Source: Indibacter alkaliphilus LW1 (GTDB taxonomy: Bacteria; Bacteroidota; Bacteroidia; Cytophagales; Cyclobacteriaceae). Taken from it: DNA of 64,000 nucleotides. The notes beneath the pieces are model-generated. The model worked only from the letters and a program-made list of their open reading frames with translations, made no database searches and was not told the origin of the DNA. The position numbers and the translations under genes are program-made. The stretch covers positions 5,294 through 69,293 of the forward strand of contig NZ_ALWO02000049.1 in assembly GCF_000295935.2 (NCBI RefSeq), read 5' to 3'. Numbering within the stretch: position 1 is the first letter of the stretch; every line of letters starts with the position of its first letter. Positions 31,006 through 39,844 of the stretch are shown here, piece by piece.

Positions 31006-32037
31006 ATGAAAAAATCAATAACAATACTAATGATACTCTTGACTATGGGGATATTTTCCTGTGTCAATGATGAATGGCAGTTCCCGGATTTTGATTACCA
31101 GACTGTCTATTTTGCCCATCAGTATCCAGTTAGAACCCTCACATTGGGGGACGATATTGTGGATACAACTTTAGACAATGAGTGGAAATTTCAGATAATG
31201 GCTACTACAGGAGGGGTTTATACCAATCAGCAGGATATTAGATTGGAAATTGAAATTGACCCGACTCTAGCTGAAGGACTATTATTTTCTGAAGGTGGGG
31301 ACGAGGTCATGACATTGCCCTCTGAGTATTTTCAGATGAGTGCCAACAGTATCTCAATTCCCAGAGGTGAAATCATAGGAGGAGTGGAAATAGAACTTAC
31401 AGGTGCTTTTTTCAATGATCCAAATGCCATAAAAAACACCTATGTAGTGCCCTTAAGAATAACTTCCGTGGAAAATGCTGATTCGGTACTGGTGGGGAGA
31501 TCCCCGATGGCCAATCCAAATCCGCATGTGATCGGTGATTGGGATGTAACACCGAAGGACTTCGTACTTTACGCCATCAAATACATCAACGAATACCATG
31601 GAATCTATCTTAGAAGAGGTGTGGACGTCATCACAGGAAAACCAGGTTATGAGGAGTTGAGTGATGAGGTAGTTAGGCGGGAAGAATTTGTAGAGAGAGA
31701 TGAACTGAATGAAATCCATACCCAAGCTTTGGATGCGGCCGAATTTCCGTTGACTTTCCAAGATCCTGAGGGAATGGATGTGGAAGTGACACTTCTCCTC
31801 ACTTTTGACAATCAGGGGAATTGTACAGTCTCTTCTGCAACAGACGGTGTCAATGCGATCGGTGGAGGATCATTTGTCAAAAAAGGAGAGAAAAAGAGCT
31901 GGGGTAACCAAGATAGGGATGCCCTTTACCTACAATATGAAATCGATATGCCCAAAATGACAGTAAGTACTGTAGACACACTTGTCATGAGAAATAGGGG
32001 AGTAGGCTTCGAGACTTTCAACCCAGTTTTAAAATAG
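31006..32037 (+). CDS. Surface lipoprotein with DUF1735 (BT_3987-type) and DUF5627-like domains (XusE-like)
   Basis: Probable glycan-binding or accessory lipoprotein of the xylan uptake complex, 343 residues. I start at the ATG at 31006 because it opens a signal peptide with lipobox Cys19 (LLTMGIFSC). The frame is open back to 30898, but that stretch encodes a hydrophilic Arg/Ser-rich tail unlike any signal. Residues about 30-165 form a beta-sandwich of DUF1735 type (PSEYFQMSANSISIPRGEI, TYVVPLRITS). The rest (about 175-343) is a lipocalin-like DUF5627-type domain with a YHGIYLRRGVD block. The position after susCDCD equals xusE. No enzymatic motif is seen. Confidence 0.85.
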   Translation: MKKSITILMILLTMGIFSCVNDEWQFPDFDYQTVYFAHQYPVRTLTLGDDIVDTTLDNEWKFQIMATTGGVYTNQQDIRLEIEIDPTLAEGLLFSEGGDEVMTLPSEYFQMSANSISIPRGEIIGGVEIELTGAFFNDPNAIKNTYVVPLRITSVENADSVLVGRSPMANPNPHVIGDWDVTPKDFVLYAIKYINEYHGIYLRRGVDVITGKPGYEELSDEVVRREEFVERDELNEIHTQALDAAEFPLTFQDPEGMDVEVTLLLTFDNQGNCTVSSATDGVNAIGGGSFVKKGEKKSWGNQDRDALYLQYEIDMPKMTVSTVDTLVMRNRGVGFETFNPVLK

Positions 32038-32061
32038 TTTTTATTCAAATCTTTGGAAGAT

Positions 32062-34170
32062 ATGCAAAATAAAATATTAAGACTTGGAATTCTGTGCATG
32101 TTGGGATTTTCCTCTTGTACTGATTTCAATGCATTGGAATATGAGGTTGAAAAACCTATCAGTGTGGAACGGCAGGAAGAAATCAACAGTTACGATGACC
32201 TGATAGCTTATGTGGAAGAAAACCGTGGCCCCGATTTCAGGCTTGGGGTTTCCTTGCCTGCAACTGATTATACCGCTCAGGGTATTAGATATAGACTTAT
32301 CAATAGGAATTTTAATGAGTTTGTGCCCAGCTCAGGGCTTGACCATAGGTCGATTGTCCAGAATAACGGATCCCTCAATTTGACACAGGCAATCGGCCTT
32401 TTTGAAAGTATAGAAGAAAAAGGGATCTCCCTTTATGGAAGTCCTTTGGTCTGGCATAGAAATCAAAATGCAGCTTATCTGAACGGACTGCTTTCTCCGT
32501 TGATTGTGAATTCACCTGCATTTATGAATGAACTGGAAATAGCATCCTTGGCTGAGCATACAATGGAAGGCTGGACTTTTTCCGGAGATGTGCAAGTAGA
32601 AGAGGGTGAGGGAATGGGAAGTAATACTCCTGCTGTGAAAATGGTTGCTGGATCGGGTGTCAATGCACCTGAAGATTTACAGCTTACCTCTCCCATGATT
32701 TCTGTATTGCCAGGTAAAACCTATGAAATAATTGCTTATATCAAATCAGATCAAGAAGGGGAAGGTCGGTTCACTTTTGAGGGGTTGGGAGATAGCAGCC
32801 CTGAAATAGACTATAATGGAGATGGCATTGCAACTGAAAGCTTTACTACAAGCATTTCCTGGAAAGAGGTCAAATTCAGTGTCAGTAATTTTGAAGAGGA
32901 AACATTTCAGTTCAAGCTGGAGCTGGGTTATCATCCAGGAGTTACTTATTTCCTGGATATCAACAACCTGTATGTGTATGACACAGATGGTGACCCCTTA
33001 ATCAATAACCTGATTTCTAATGGCGACTTTGAATCCGGTATTGCCTGGGGAGGTTGGGGTAATAATTCCGAAAGAGGTGTCACCGAAGACGGCATGGGAG
33101 CCGGAAATACAGGCAGGGCTTTTTATGTAACCAATCCATCTCTTACGGGTGGTTTCTGGGAGGTTCAGACAATTTATGAATTGGGCGAACCGCTGAATGA
33201 AGGGGAAACTTACCAGCTTAGCTTTTGGGTCAAAGGAGATGCAGAAGGAGCCATTCGTCCAGAGCTTCAAAGCCCGGATTTTTCATCTAATGGTTTCGGT
33301 CAGGTCTTTGTCACAACAGACTGGAGATTGGTTACTTTGACGACCACTGTTACTGCCGCAGATAGAAATAGATTTATTATCAGTTACGGAGAGTTTGCCG
33401 GAACTGTGTACATAGACGAGGTGGTTTTGGCCAGTGAAAGTCTTACAGGAGGTTCTACTACTGTGGTAGAGAAAACAGAAATTGAAAAATCATCCATTAT
33501 TGAGAATCAGTTGGATAGGTGGATCAACGAATTTGTCACAGAGACTAAAGAGCTGATGACTGTAAGAGAAGTAATATCCGAACCGCTTAGCGATGCCAAC
33601 CCAAGTCAGCTTAGGGGCGCTCAGGATACACCGCCTGCTGAGGGAGAGTTCTATTGGCAGGATTATCTGGGGAAAGACTATGCGGTAAAAGCTTTTCAAA
33701 AAGCAAGGGAATATGGAAATCCAGGAGATATGCTGCTTATCAATGAAAGTGGAATGGACCAAAACCTCGCTAAGTGTCAGGCACTCTTGGATTATGTGGA
33801 GTATATTGAAGAAAATGGAGGCCAAATTGATGGAATTGGTACTAAAATGACATTGGACCTGGAATCAGATCTGGAAACTGTTCAGGAAATGTTCCGCATG
33901 CTAGCCTCTACAGGGAAGAAAATCAAAATTACAGGTTTGGAAATCAGACTCAATGATGGACATCAAGACTCTGAGTATTTACAAGAGCAGTATGAGCTTT
34001 ATAAGGAAGTGGTAAAGCAGTATTTCAACAATATTCCTGCGGATCAACAATTAGGAATTACAATTTCCAACCCGATAGATAGTGGAAACGGAGGAAGATC
34101 AGGTTTATGGGATTCTGCTTTGACCAGAAAACCGGCCTATGCAGGTTTTGCAGAGGGAATTATTGATTGA
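32062..34170 (+). CDS. GH10-like, CBM-interrupted surface lipoprotein (Xyn10C-like), probably inactive
   Basis: 702 residues; the ATG at 32062 gives a lipoprotein signal with Cys19 (CMLGFSSC). It has the Xyn10C layout: N-terminal part of a GH10 barrel (to ISLYGSPLVWHRNQN), two inserted CBM4-like sandwiches (about 165-310 and 315-460), then the rest of the barrel (FYWQDYLGKDYAVKAF, GQIDGIGTKM). The active site is broken. The nucleophile block ITELDI reads ITGLEI with Gly625 in place of Glu; WDVVNE reads VREVISE (Glu507 kept, Asn lost); DGIGTQMH reads DGIGTKMT. It is therefore best read as a non-catalytic xylan-binding protein that replaced the surface xylanase. It is last in the tandem SusCD operon and is followed by a terminator. 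Confidence 0.85.
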   Translation: MQNKILRLGILCMLGFSSCTDFNALEYEVEKPISVERQEEINSYDDLIAYVEENRGPDFRLGVSLPATDYTAQGIRYRLINRNFNEFVPSSGLDHRSIVQNNGSLNLTQAIGLFESIEEKGISLYGSPLVWHRNQNAAYLNGLLSPLIVNSPAFMNELEIASLAEHTMEGWTFSGDVQVEEGEGMGSNTPAVKMVAGSGVNAPEDLQLTSPMISVLPGKTYEIIAYIKSDQEGEGRFTFEGLGDSSPEIDYNGDGIATESFTTSISWKEVKFSVSNFEEETFQFKLELGYHPGVTYFLDINNLYVYDTDGDPLINNLISNGDFESGIAWGGWGNNSERGVTEDGMGAGNTGRAFYVTNPSLTGGFWEVQTIYELGEPLNEGETYQLSFWVKGDAEGAIRPELQSPDFSSNGFGQVFVTTDWRLVTLTTTVTAADRNRFIISYGEFAGTVYIDEVVLASESLTGGSTTVVEKTEIEKSSIIENQLDRWINEFVTETKELMTVREVISEPLSDANPSQLRGAQDTPPAEGEFYWQDYLGKDYAVKAFQKAREYGNPGDMLLINESGMDQNLAKCQALLDYVEYIEENGGQIDGIGTKMTLDLESDLETVQEMFRMLASTGKKIKITGLEIRLNDGHQDSEYLQEQYELYKEVVKQYFNNIPADQQLGITISNPIDSGNGGRSGLWDSALTRKPAYAGFAEGIID

Positions 34171-34193
34171 TAAGGGTTAGTTAAGCGATTAAG

Positions 34194-34238
34194 CTTCGGA
34201 GAATTACCAATAATTTGATTCTCCGGAGTTTTCTTATT
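34194..34238 (+). terminator. Intrinsic terminator of the tandem SusCD operon
   Basis: Stem CTTCGGAGAAT (34194-34204) with ATTCTCCGGAG (34218-34228), one G-T pair, followed by TTTTCTTATTT. Confidence 0.85.
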
Positions 34239-34251
34239 TCATATTACCAAG

Positions 34252-36171
34252 TTATTCAGGCTGAACCAAGGCCAAACTTTCCCAACCATTAAGTTCTTTA
34301 TTGTGGTGGACTTTTTCCATTGCAGCGGCAATTTTATTTTTGAAGGCCCAACAAGTCTCTCTTCTTAATTCCAAAATTTCTGACAATTCATTCAAGGTCA
34401 GGTCCACATCTTTTCTGTTGGAAAGGTAGAGCATATAAAATGCTTTTTCAATTGGAAATTTAAGCTTGTGAAATAAGGTATCCACGGTTGGAGATTCATA
34501 ATAATTGCAGTTTTTACATCTCCTGCCATAATTTGGGTCTTCATTGTACTTATTATACTGGCATTTTTTACAGCTGAATTTGTTTTTCCACTTGAGTTCG
34601 GCAAGAAATCTAAGGCAGGATTCCTTATCTGGAAATACTTTTTTGAAGCCTTCAAAGTCCAATCCTTTCATCAAAGCCAGGTTTTTGGTGATTTCTTCCA
34701 CAGAGGATTTGAGCTGCGCATTGTTCTGTTCTAGTATCGCATTCAGTTGTGTTACCTGGGCATTGAGTTCCTGCAATTTGACATTGGTAGTCTGGAGTTC
34801 TATGTTTTTATGGGACAATGCCTCTGCCATTTTTTCAATCTTTTCCGTTCTGGCCCGCACCTTTTTCTTCAGTTTGCTATTAAGCTCCTTGGTAAGTTGA
34901 TTGTTCTTTTCCAAAGCCAGAGTTTTCTCTTTATTGGCCTGTAGAAACTCAGCTTGAAGGAATTTGATCTGATTGAATATTGAAAATGAGAATAGAATTG
35001 TTTCCAGAAAAATTACAGGATAAACCAGATACCAATTGAGAACAGCATTGTCAAAAATCTGTATACTCTTGGCATAGGAGTAAATGATTACCAGAAAAAG
35101 GCATGCATAAGCGAATATATAGGGCCAAGAGTAAATGCCAGCTTTGGATAAGGCCAATAAACCTGCACTGAACGGAATCAACAAAATGATAATGGTCAGG
35201 GTGAGATAGGTGATGTAATAAAGTTCGAATATATAAACCTGATTGATAAATAAAACCAACTTCAATAGGACTGCCCAGTATGTTAATTTGAGCATTCTAT
35301 TGCTTTTGGTGTATTTCTGGATAAACCTATTGGAAAAAAGGAGTGTTGCCAGAATGATCACCAGCTCAATGAAATATTCATTGTTCAATTTATTGACCCA
35401 AGGGTGGCTGGGCCAAATGTACTGGAATCCCAAACCATCTCTACCTAACGAAAACCAAATACATGCCAGAATAAGGCATATAAAGTAGACATATAAAGTG
35501 TCCTTCATTTTGAAAAACAAATAAAAATTGAAGATCAAAATGAGTAGAAGTACACCGTAATAAATACCCAAGAGAAAATATTCATTTAAAGCATGGTTGA
35601 AAAATGCTTCATTGGATCTAAGCAGGAATGTAAATTCCTGATTGTAATTTCTTGTTACACGGAGAAAATATGTTTTTTCCTCTGAGGGCCTAAGGTCAAG
35701 AAAGTAATTGAAATTTTTATGTTTAATCCTTCTTTCAAAAAAAGGAAGGTTAAAACCTGCTTTGGATTCTGAGTAGCTGCCATCAGGATTTGGGAAGAAA
35801 AATGAGACACTTTTGATATCAAATCCCCAAGATTCAAAATACCATGAAATATCGTGGTCAGACAGCTCATTTTTTATATTGATTTTCAGCCAGATAGGAG
35901 TTTCTAGATGGCCGTATAAAACATGGGCGTCATTTACACTTTTGAACTTGCTTTTAAATGCTTCACTGGATATTTCCTCAACAGTGTATTGGGATGCAGT
36001 ATCAAGGAAAAATTCCATTCTGTTGATGACAGGGATTTTATTCATCCCATCTGTCAGCACTATTGTATCTCTGTTTTCATCGCCGGCAGCGACAATTGAA
36101 GGGAAAGCAAACCCAAAAATCAAAAGGAGATAAAATATTTTATGGTAAAGTTGATTCAATAGGCAATTCAT
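34252..36171 (-). CDS. 7TMR-DISM membrane receptor fused to an IS1595-transposase-type zinc ribbon/HTH
   Basis: A 639-residue membrane sensor not found as a standard family. Domains in order: signal peptide (to about 30); extracytoplasmic 7TMR-DISM-type beta-sandwich (about 35-185, TPIWLKINIKNEL, EEKTYFLRVTRNYN); seven membrane helices (about 195-400); a long coiled coil (about 405-500, RTEKIEKMAEALSHKN); and a C-terminal domain from about 503. That last domain has CxxC at 534/537 and 552/555, then FHKLKFPIEKAFYMLYL and an HTH-like LTLNELSEILELRRETCWAF. This pattern is the N-terminal zinc ribbon plus helix-turn-helix of IS1595-family transposases, but the DDE nuclease is absent. It could be a membrane-tethered DNA-binding regulator. 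It is divergent from SusCD pair 3. Confidence 0.85.
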   Translation of the reverse strand: MNCLLNQLYHKIFYLLLIFGFAFPSIVAAGDENRDTIVLTDGMNKIPVINRMEFFLDTASQYTVEEISSEAFKSKFKSVNDAHVLYGHLETPIWLKINIKNELSDHDISWYFESWGFDIKSVSFFFPNPDGSYSESKAGFNLPFFERRIKHKNFNYFLDLRPSEEKTYFLRVTRNYNQEFTFLLRSNEAFFNHALNEYFLLGIYYGVLLLILIFNFYLFFKMKDTLYVYFICLILACIWFSLGRDGLGFQYIWPSHPWVNKLNNEYFIELVIILATLLFSNRFIQKYTKSNRMLKLTYWAVLLKLVLFINQVYIFELYYITYLTLTIIILLIPFSAGLLALSKAGIYSWPYIFAYACLFLVIIYSYAKSIQIFDNAVLNWYLVYPVIFLETILFSFSIFNQIKFLQAEFLQANKEKTLALEKNNQLTKELNSKLKKKVRARTEKIEKMAEALSHKNIELQTTNVKLQELNAQVTQLNAILEQNNAQLKSSVEEITKNLALMKGLDFEGFKKVFPDKESCLRFLAELKWKNKFSCKKCQYNKYNEDPNYGRRCKNCNYYESPTVDTLFHKLKFPIEKAFYMLYLSNRKDVDLTLNELSEILELRRETCWAFKNKIAAAMEKVHHNKELNGWESLALVQPE

Positions 36172-36351
36172 TTAATGTTGGTTTAATAACAGGTTTATTT
36201 GAGTAAATAAAAATAGCAAAGATTTTTGGCCGAAAAGAAAAAAAATGGAATTGAGCTTTTATTCATCTACATCAGCTCTCAGAATGTAAGGTTAAAATTA
36301 AATAGACTTTTTAGTTTCTAGCACTTAATATAAGTAAAAACTGCAATAAAA

Positions 36352-36365
36352 TGAAATCGATTACA
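36352..36365. promoter_or_regulatory. LacI-type operator box 1 (TGAAATCGATTACA)
   Basis: First of four copies of TGAAATCGATT(A/G)(C/T)A. The core AATCGATT is palindromic with the central CG typical of LacI-family operators. It lies upstream of SusCD pair 3 and of the 7TM receptor. Confidence 0.7.
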
Positions 36366-36601
36366 GTATTTTAAGGTTTCCTTAAAGGGATTATGAACTT
36401 TACTTGAGATTTAAAAAAGGCTTTTTATTTAAATCTGATATTTTATTATAGCCCTGTTTATGAGTGAATTATGGATTGAATATAAATTAATACATAAGGT
36501 GATATCCTCAAGACTATTGTAGAAAGTTTTTTGATTGTCAGTGATTGGCTTATGAAAATTTGTAGTAAAAGCCAGTTGTCCCTTTAAAATTTCAAAAAAA
36601 A

Positions 36602-36615
36602 TGAAATCGATTGCA
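36602..36615. promoter_or_regulatory. LacI-type operator box 2 (TGAAATCGATTGCA)
   Basis: Second copy of the box, 121 bases before the SusC 3 start codon and likely overlapping or flanking its promoter. Confidence 0.75.
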
Positions 36616-36735
36616 ATTTTGAATAATTTTTCAGAGGTTTAAATCCAAATCACAATCCTAGGGGTATGCAAATGCTTCGAACCTAGCTGATTGGGGTGAA
36701 TAAACTCAATAACATTTCTCATAAATAACCTAAAC

Positions 36736-39700
36736 ATGAATTCAAAATTTACTGATGAATTTCGCTGGAACCTTAAAAAAGGTGCTCGCGATTGGCTTTT
36801 CCGCCTTAGCGGAATAGTTCTTTTGCTTTTTATTAGCAATTGGGTTCAAGCACAAAGCGTAACAATAACCGGGGAGGTATTGGATGAAACAGATTTCGGG
36901 CTTCCTGGTGCTTCTGTGCTTGAAAAAGGAACGAGTAATGGGGTTGTGACAGATCTTGATGGTAAGTTTAGCATCAATGTACAGCCTGGAGCTACTCTTA
37001 TTATTTCCTTTATTGGGTATACCTCTCAGGAAATAATGATAGGGAATCAATCCACAATTACCGTAAATATGGAGCCGGACATCAGCGCTCTTGAAGAAGT
37101 AGTAGTAGTTGGATATGGTACGATGAGGCAGGAAGCAGTTACAGGCTCTGTGGCATCTATTGGAGGGGACAATCTAAGAGAGGTGCCATCAGGTAATATT
37201 ACTCAGGCCCTCCAAGGTAGGCTTCCGGGAGTGGATATTTCACAAACCTCTTCTCAGCCTGGGGCCACTATGCAGATCAGGATTAGAGGTAACCGTTCGC
37301 TTACCGCAAGCAATGATCCTTTAGTTGTACTGAACGGGATTCCATTTGCAGGAGCTATCAGTGATATCAGTCCTGAAGACATAGAAAGTATAGATATCCT
37401 TAAAGACGCTTCTGCCACGGCGATTTATGGTTCAAGAGGTGCTAATGGTGTAATTTTGATTACTACCAAAAAAGGCTATAAAGGCCAGCAGGCCAGGGTT
37501 AGTTACAATGGTTTTGTTGGTCCTAAAACTGTTTTTTCCAGATACCCAATGATGAATGCTTCTGAATTTATAGAAATGAGAGAAGCAGCTGGGATGTTTA
37601 CCAACGGCCCCAGTGAGTCCAATGACATCGATACTGATTGGCAGGATTTGTTTTACCAAACAGGAATCATGTCAAGTCATGATTTCAATGTTTCAGGTGG
37701 AGGTGAGAAAAGTTCCTACAGTTTTGGTCTTGGTTATTATCATGAAGAAGGAGTGGTCCCTACGCAACAGTTTGATAGGATTTCCATGAGAGCCACTGTA
37801 GATCAGGAAATAGGTAATCATTTGAGGATAGGTTTTAATACAAATAATAATTTCAATACTACCCAAGGTTCTCAAATTGGACTTTACAATATCCTGAGCA
37901 TGTCGCCGATTGCTTCACCTTTTAATCCTGATGGAACAAGGAGAAGAACAATAAATATGCCTCTGGATGAGACTTGGGTTGGGACAAGAGATGTTTTGAA
38001 TGACCTTGAAGGCCAATGGCTCAATGAGACCAGGTCTTACGCAACTTATAATGCAATTTATGCAGAACTTAAAATACCTGGTATTGAAGGGTTGAAATAT
38101 AGAGCAAATCTAGGTCTGGATTATAGGCAATCCAATCAAGGGGAATATATGGGGACAGGGATCAATAGTCCGAATCCGGAAACTCCCTCTACAGCTGCAG
38201 TAGCCAACAGTCATAATTACCATTGGATTTTAGAAAACCTGATCACTTATGATAAAATTTTTGCTGACAAGCATATTATAAATTTTACAGGTTTGTATTC
38301 AGCTGAACAAAACAAATTTCACCGCTCCAGAATGTGGGCCCGAGAGATACCAGCTGACCAGTTTCAGTTTTATAATTTAGGATTTGCAGATGGGGAAATA
38401 CAGATCAATCCCAATGATCAGCAGTACCAAGTATGGGGCTTGCTGTCTTATATGGGAAGGATTATGTATTCTTATGATGATAAATATATGATATCAGCCA
38501 CCTTGAGGTCTGATGGATCTTCAAGGTTGGCTCCGGGATTCAAATGGCACACCTACCCAGCGGTTTCAGCAGGCTGGAATATTGGTAAAGAATCATTTAT
38601 GAATGGGGTGACTTCTGTGGATATGCTGAAGCTTCGAGTGGGCTATGGTCAGACTTCCAATCAGGCCATTTCACCTTATGCTACCTTGGGAGGCTTAGGT
38701 ACAAGGCCTTATAATTTTGGCGATGATGTATATGCGATGGGTTACTTTGTGAATTCCTTGCCCAACCCTAACCTTGGGTGGGAATATTCGGAGACCTATA
38801 ATGTTGGTGTTGATTTCGGTTTGTTCAACAACAGGATCTCCGGTAGCTTGGAATACTACATCACAAACACCAAAGATATTCTTTTGGGGGTAAATCTTCC
38901 AGCTACTTCAGGGGTGAGTTCTTATACTGCCAATATTGGAGAGACCCAGAACAAAGGGATTGAGCTGGCCTTGAACGGCCTGTTATATGAAGGGAATGGC
39001 TGGAGATGGGAAGCTGGTGTAAACTTGTATGCCAACAGAAATGAGCTTATTTCTCTTGCATCTGGACAAACCAGAGACGAAGCCAACTGGTGGTTTGTAG
39101 GTCATCCTATTGACGTGGTTTTTGATTATGAATATCAGGGACTTTGGCAGCCAGAAGATCCTCACTTGAATATTTTGGAGCCAGGAGGAAACCCAGGAAT
39201 GATCAAAGTTACTTACACAGGTGATTTTGATGATGAAGGAGTGCCAACCAGAGCTATTGGACCTTCTGATAGACAGATTTTAGATCTTCAGCCAAACTTT
39301 ATGGGTGGGTTCAATTCAACAGTATCCTATAAAAATTTCGATTTCACGGTAGTGGGAGCGTTTAGAAGTGGGGGTATTTTGATCAGTACACTGCATTCAG
39401 CAAACGGTTACCTGAATATGCTCAATGGCAGAAGAAATAACGTCAGGGTAGATTACTGGACTCCTGAAAATCCTGATGCAAGATATCCTGCTCCAGGAGG
39501 ATTGGCAAGTGCTGACAATCCAAAATATGGTAGTACATTAGGGTATTTTGATGCTTCATATCTCAAAATCAGGACGATGACATTGGGTTATAGTTTTGAC
39601 AACAAGAGCAACTGGATGTCAAAAGCCGGTGTTGATAGATTCAGAATATATGGTGCTGTACAAAACCCATTTGTTCTTTTCTCGCCATTCAACAGAGAAA

Positions 39701-39840
39701 CAGGAATGGATCCTGAGACCAATTCATTCGGGGATCAAAATGCAGCTGTTACGACAGCTTTTCCAAGCAGGCTGCTGACAATTGGTACGAATTCGCCGGC
39801 AACCAGAAATTTCCTTGTGGGTATCAACATGACATTCTAA
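36736..39840 (+). CDS. Third SusC-like TonB-dependent transporter
   Basis: Outer-membrane glycan importer of 1034 residues. A long basic N terminus and hydrophobic signal (LSGIVLLLFISNWVQAQS) lead to the carboxypeptidase-regulatory-like domain (ITGEVLDETDFGLPGASVL), the TonB-box-like LEEVVVVGYGTMRQEAV, the plug (LQGRLPGVDISQTSSQPG, GANGVILITTKKG) and a full barrel ending RNFLVGINMTF. Its SusD partner starts 4 bases downstream. Two LacI-type boxes lie upstream. The same boxes precede GH115, so this pair probably imports glucuronic-acid-decorated xylo-oligosaccharides; the substrate is inference. Confidence 0.95.
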   Translation: MNSKFTDEFRWNLKKGARDWLFRLSGIVLLLFISNWVQAQSVTITGEVLDETDFGLPGASVLEKGTSNGVVTDLDGKFSINVQPGATLIISFIGYTSQEIMIGNQSTITVNMEPDISALEEVVVVGYGTMRQEAVTGSVASIGGDNLREVPSGNITQALQGRLPGVDISQTSSQPGATMQIRIRGNRSLTASNDPLVVLNGIPFAGAISDISPEDIESIDILKDASATAIYGSRGANGVILITTKKGYKGQQARVSYNGFVGPKTVFSRYPMMNASEFIEMREAAGMFTNGPSESNDIDTDWQDLFYQTGIMSSHDFNVSGGGEKSSYSFGLGYYHEEGVVPTQQFDRISMRATVDQEIGNHLRIGFNTNNNFNTTQGSQIGLYNILSMSPIASPFNPDGTRRRTINMPLDETWVGTRDVLNDLEGQWLNETRSYATYNAIYAELKIPGIEGLKYRANLGLDYRQSNQGEYMGTGINSPNPETPSTAAVANSHNYHWILENLITYDKIFADKHIINFTGLYSAEQNKFHRSRMWAREIPADQFQFYNLGFADGEIQINPNDQQYQVWGLLSYMGRIMYSYDDKYMISATLRSDGSSRLAPGFKWHTYPAVSAGWNIGKESFMNGVTSVDMLKLRVGYGQTSNQAISPYATLGGLGTRPYNFGDDVYAMGYFVNSLPNPNLGWEYSETYNVGVDFGLFNNRISGSLEYYITNTKDILLGVNLPATSGVSSYTANIGETQNKGIELALNGLLYEGNGWRWEAGVNLYANRNELISLASGQTRDEANWWFVGHPIDVVFDYEYQGLWQPEDPHLNILEPGGNPGMIKVTYTGDFDDEGVPTRAIGPSDRQILDLQPNFMGGFNSTVSYKNFDFTVVGAFRSGGILISTLHSANGYLNMLNGRRNNVRVDYWTPENPDARYPAPGGLASADNPKYGSTLGYFDASYLKIRTMTLGYSFDNKSNWMSKAGVDRFRIYGAVQNPFVLFSPFNRETGMDPETNSFGDQNAAVTTAFPSRLLTIGTNSPATRNFLVGINMTF

Positions 39841-39844
39841 GATT

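Larger units (their letters stand above)
36172..36735. other. Divergent regulatory region between the 7TM receptor and SusC 3
   Basis: 564 AT-rich bases without a gene. It contains two LacI-type boxes (36352-36365 and 36602-36615), 250 bases apart, the second one 121 bases upstream of the SusC ATG. The spacing would allow looping by a tetrameric or paired LacI repressor; that is inference. Confidence 0.7.
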
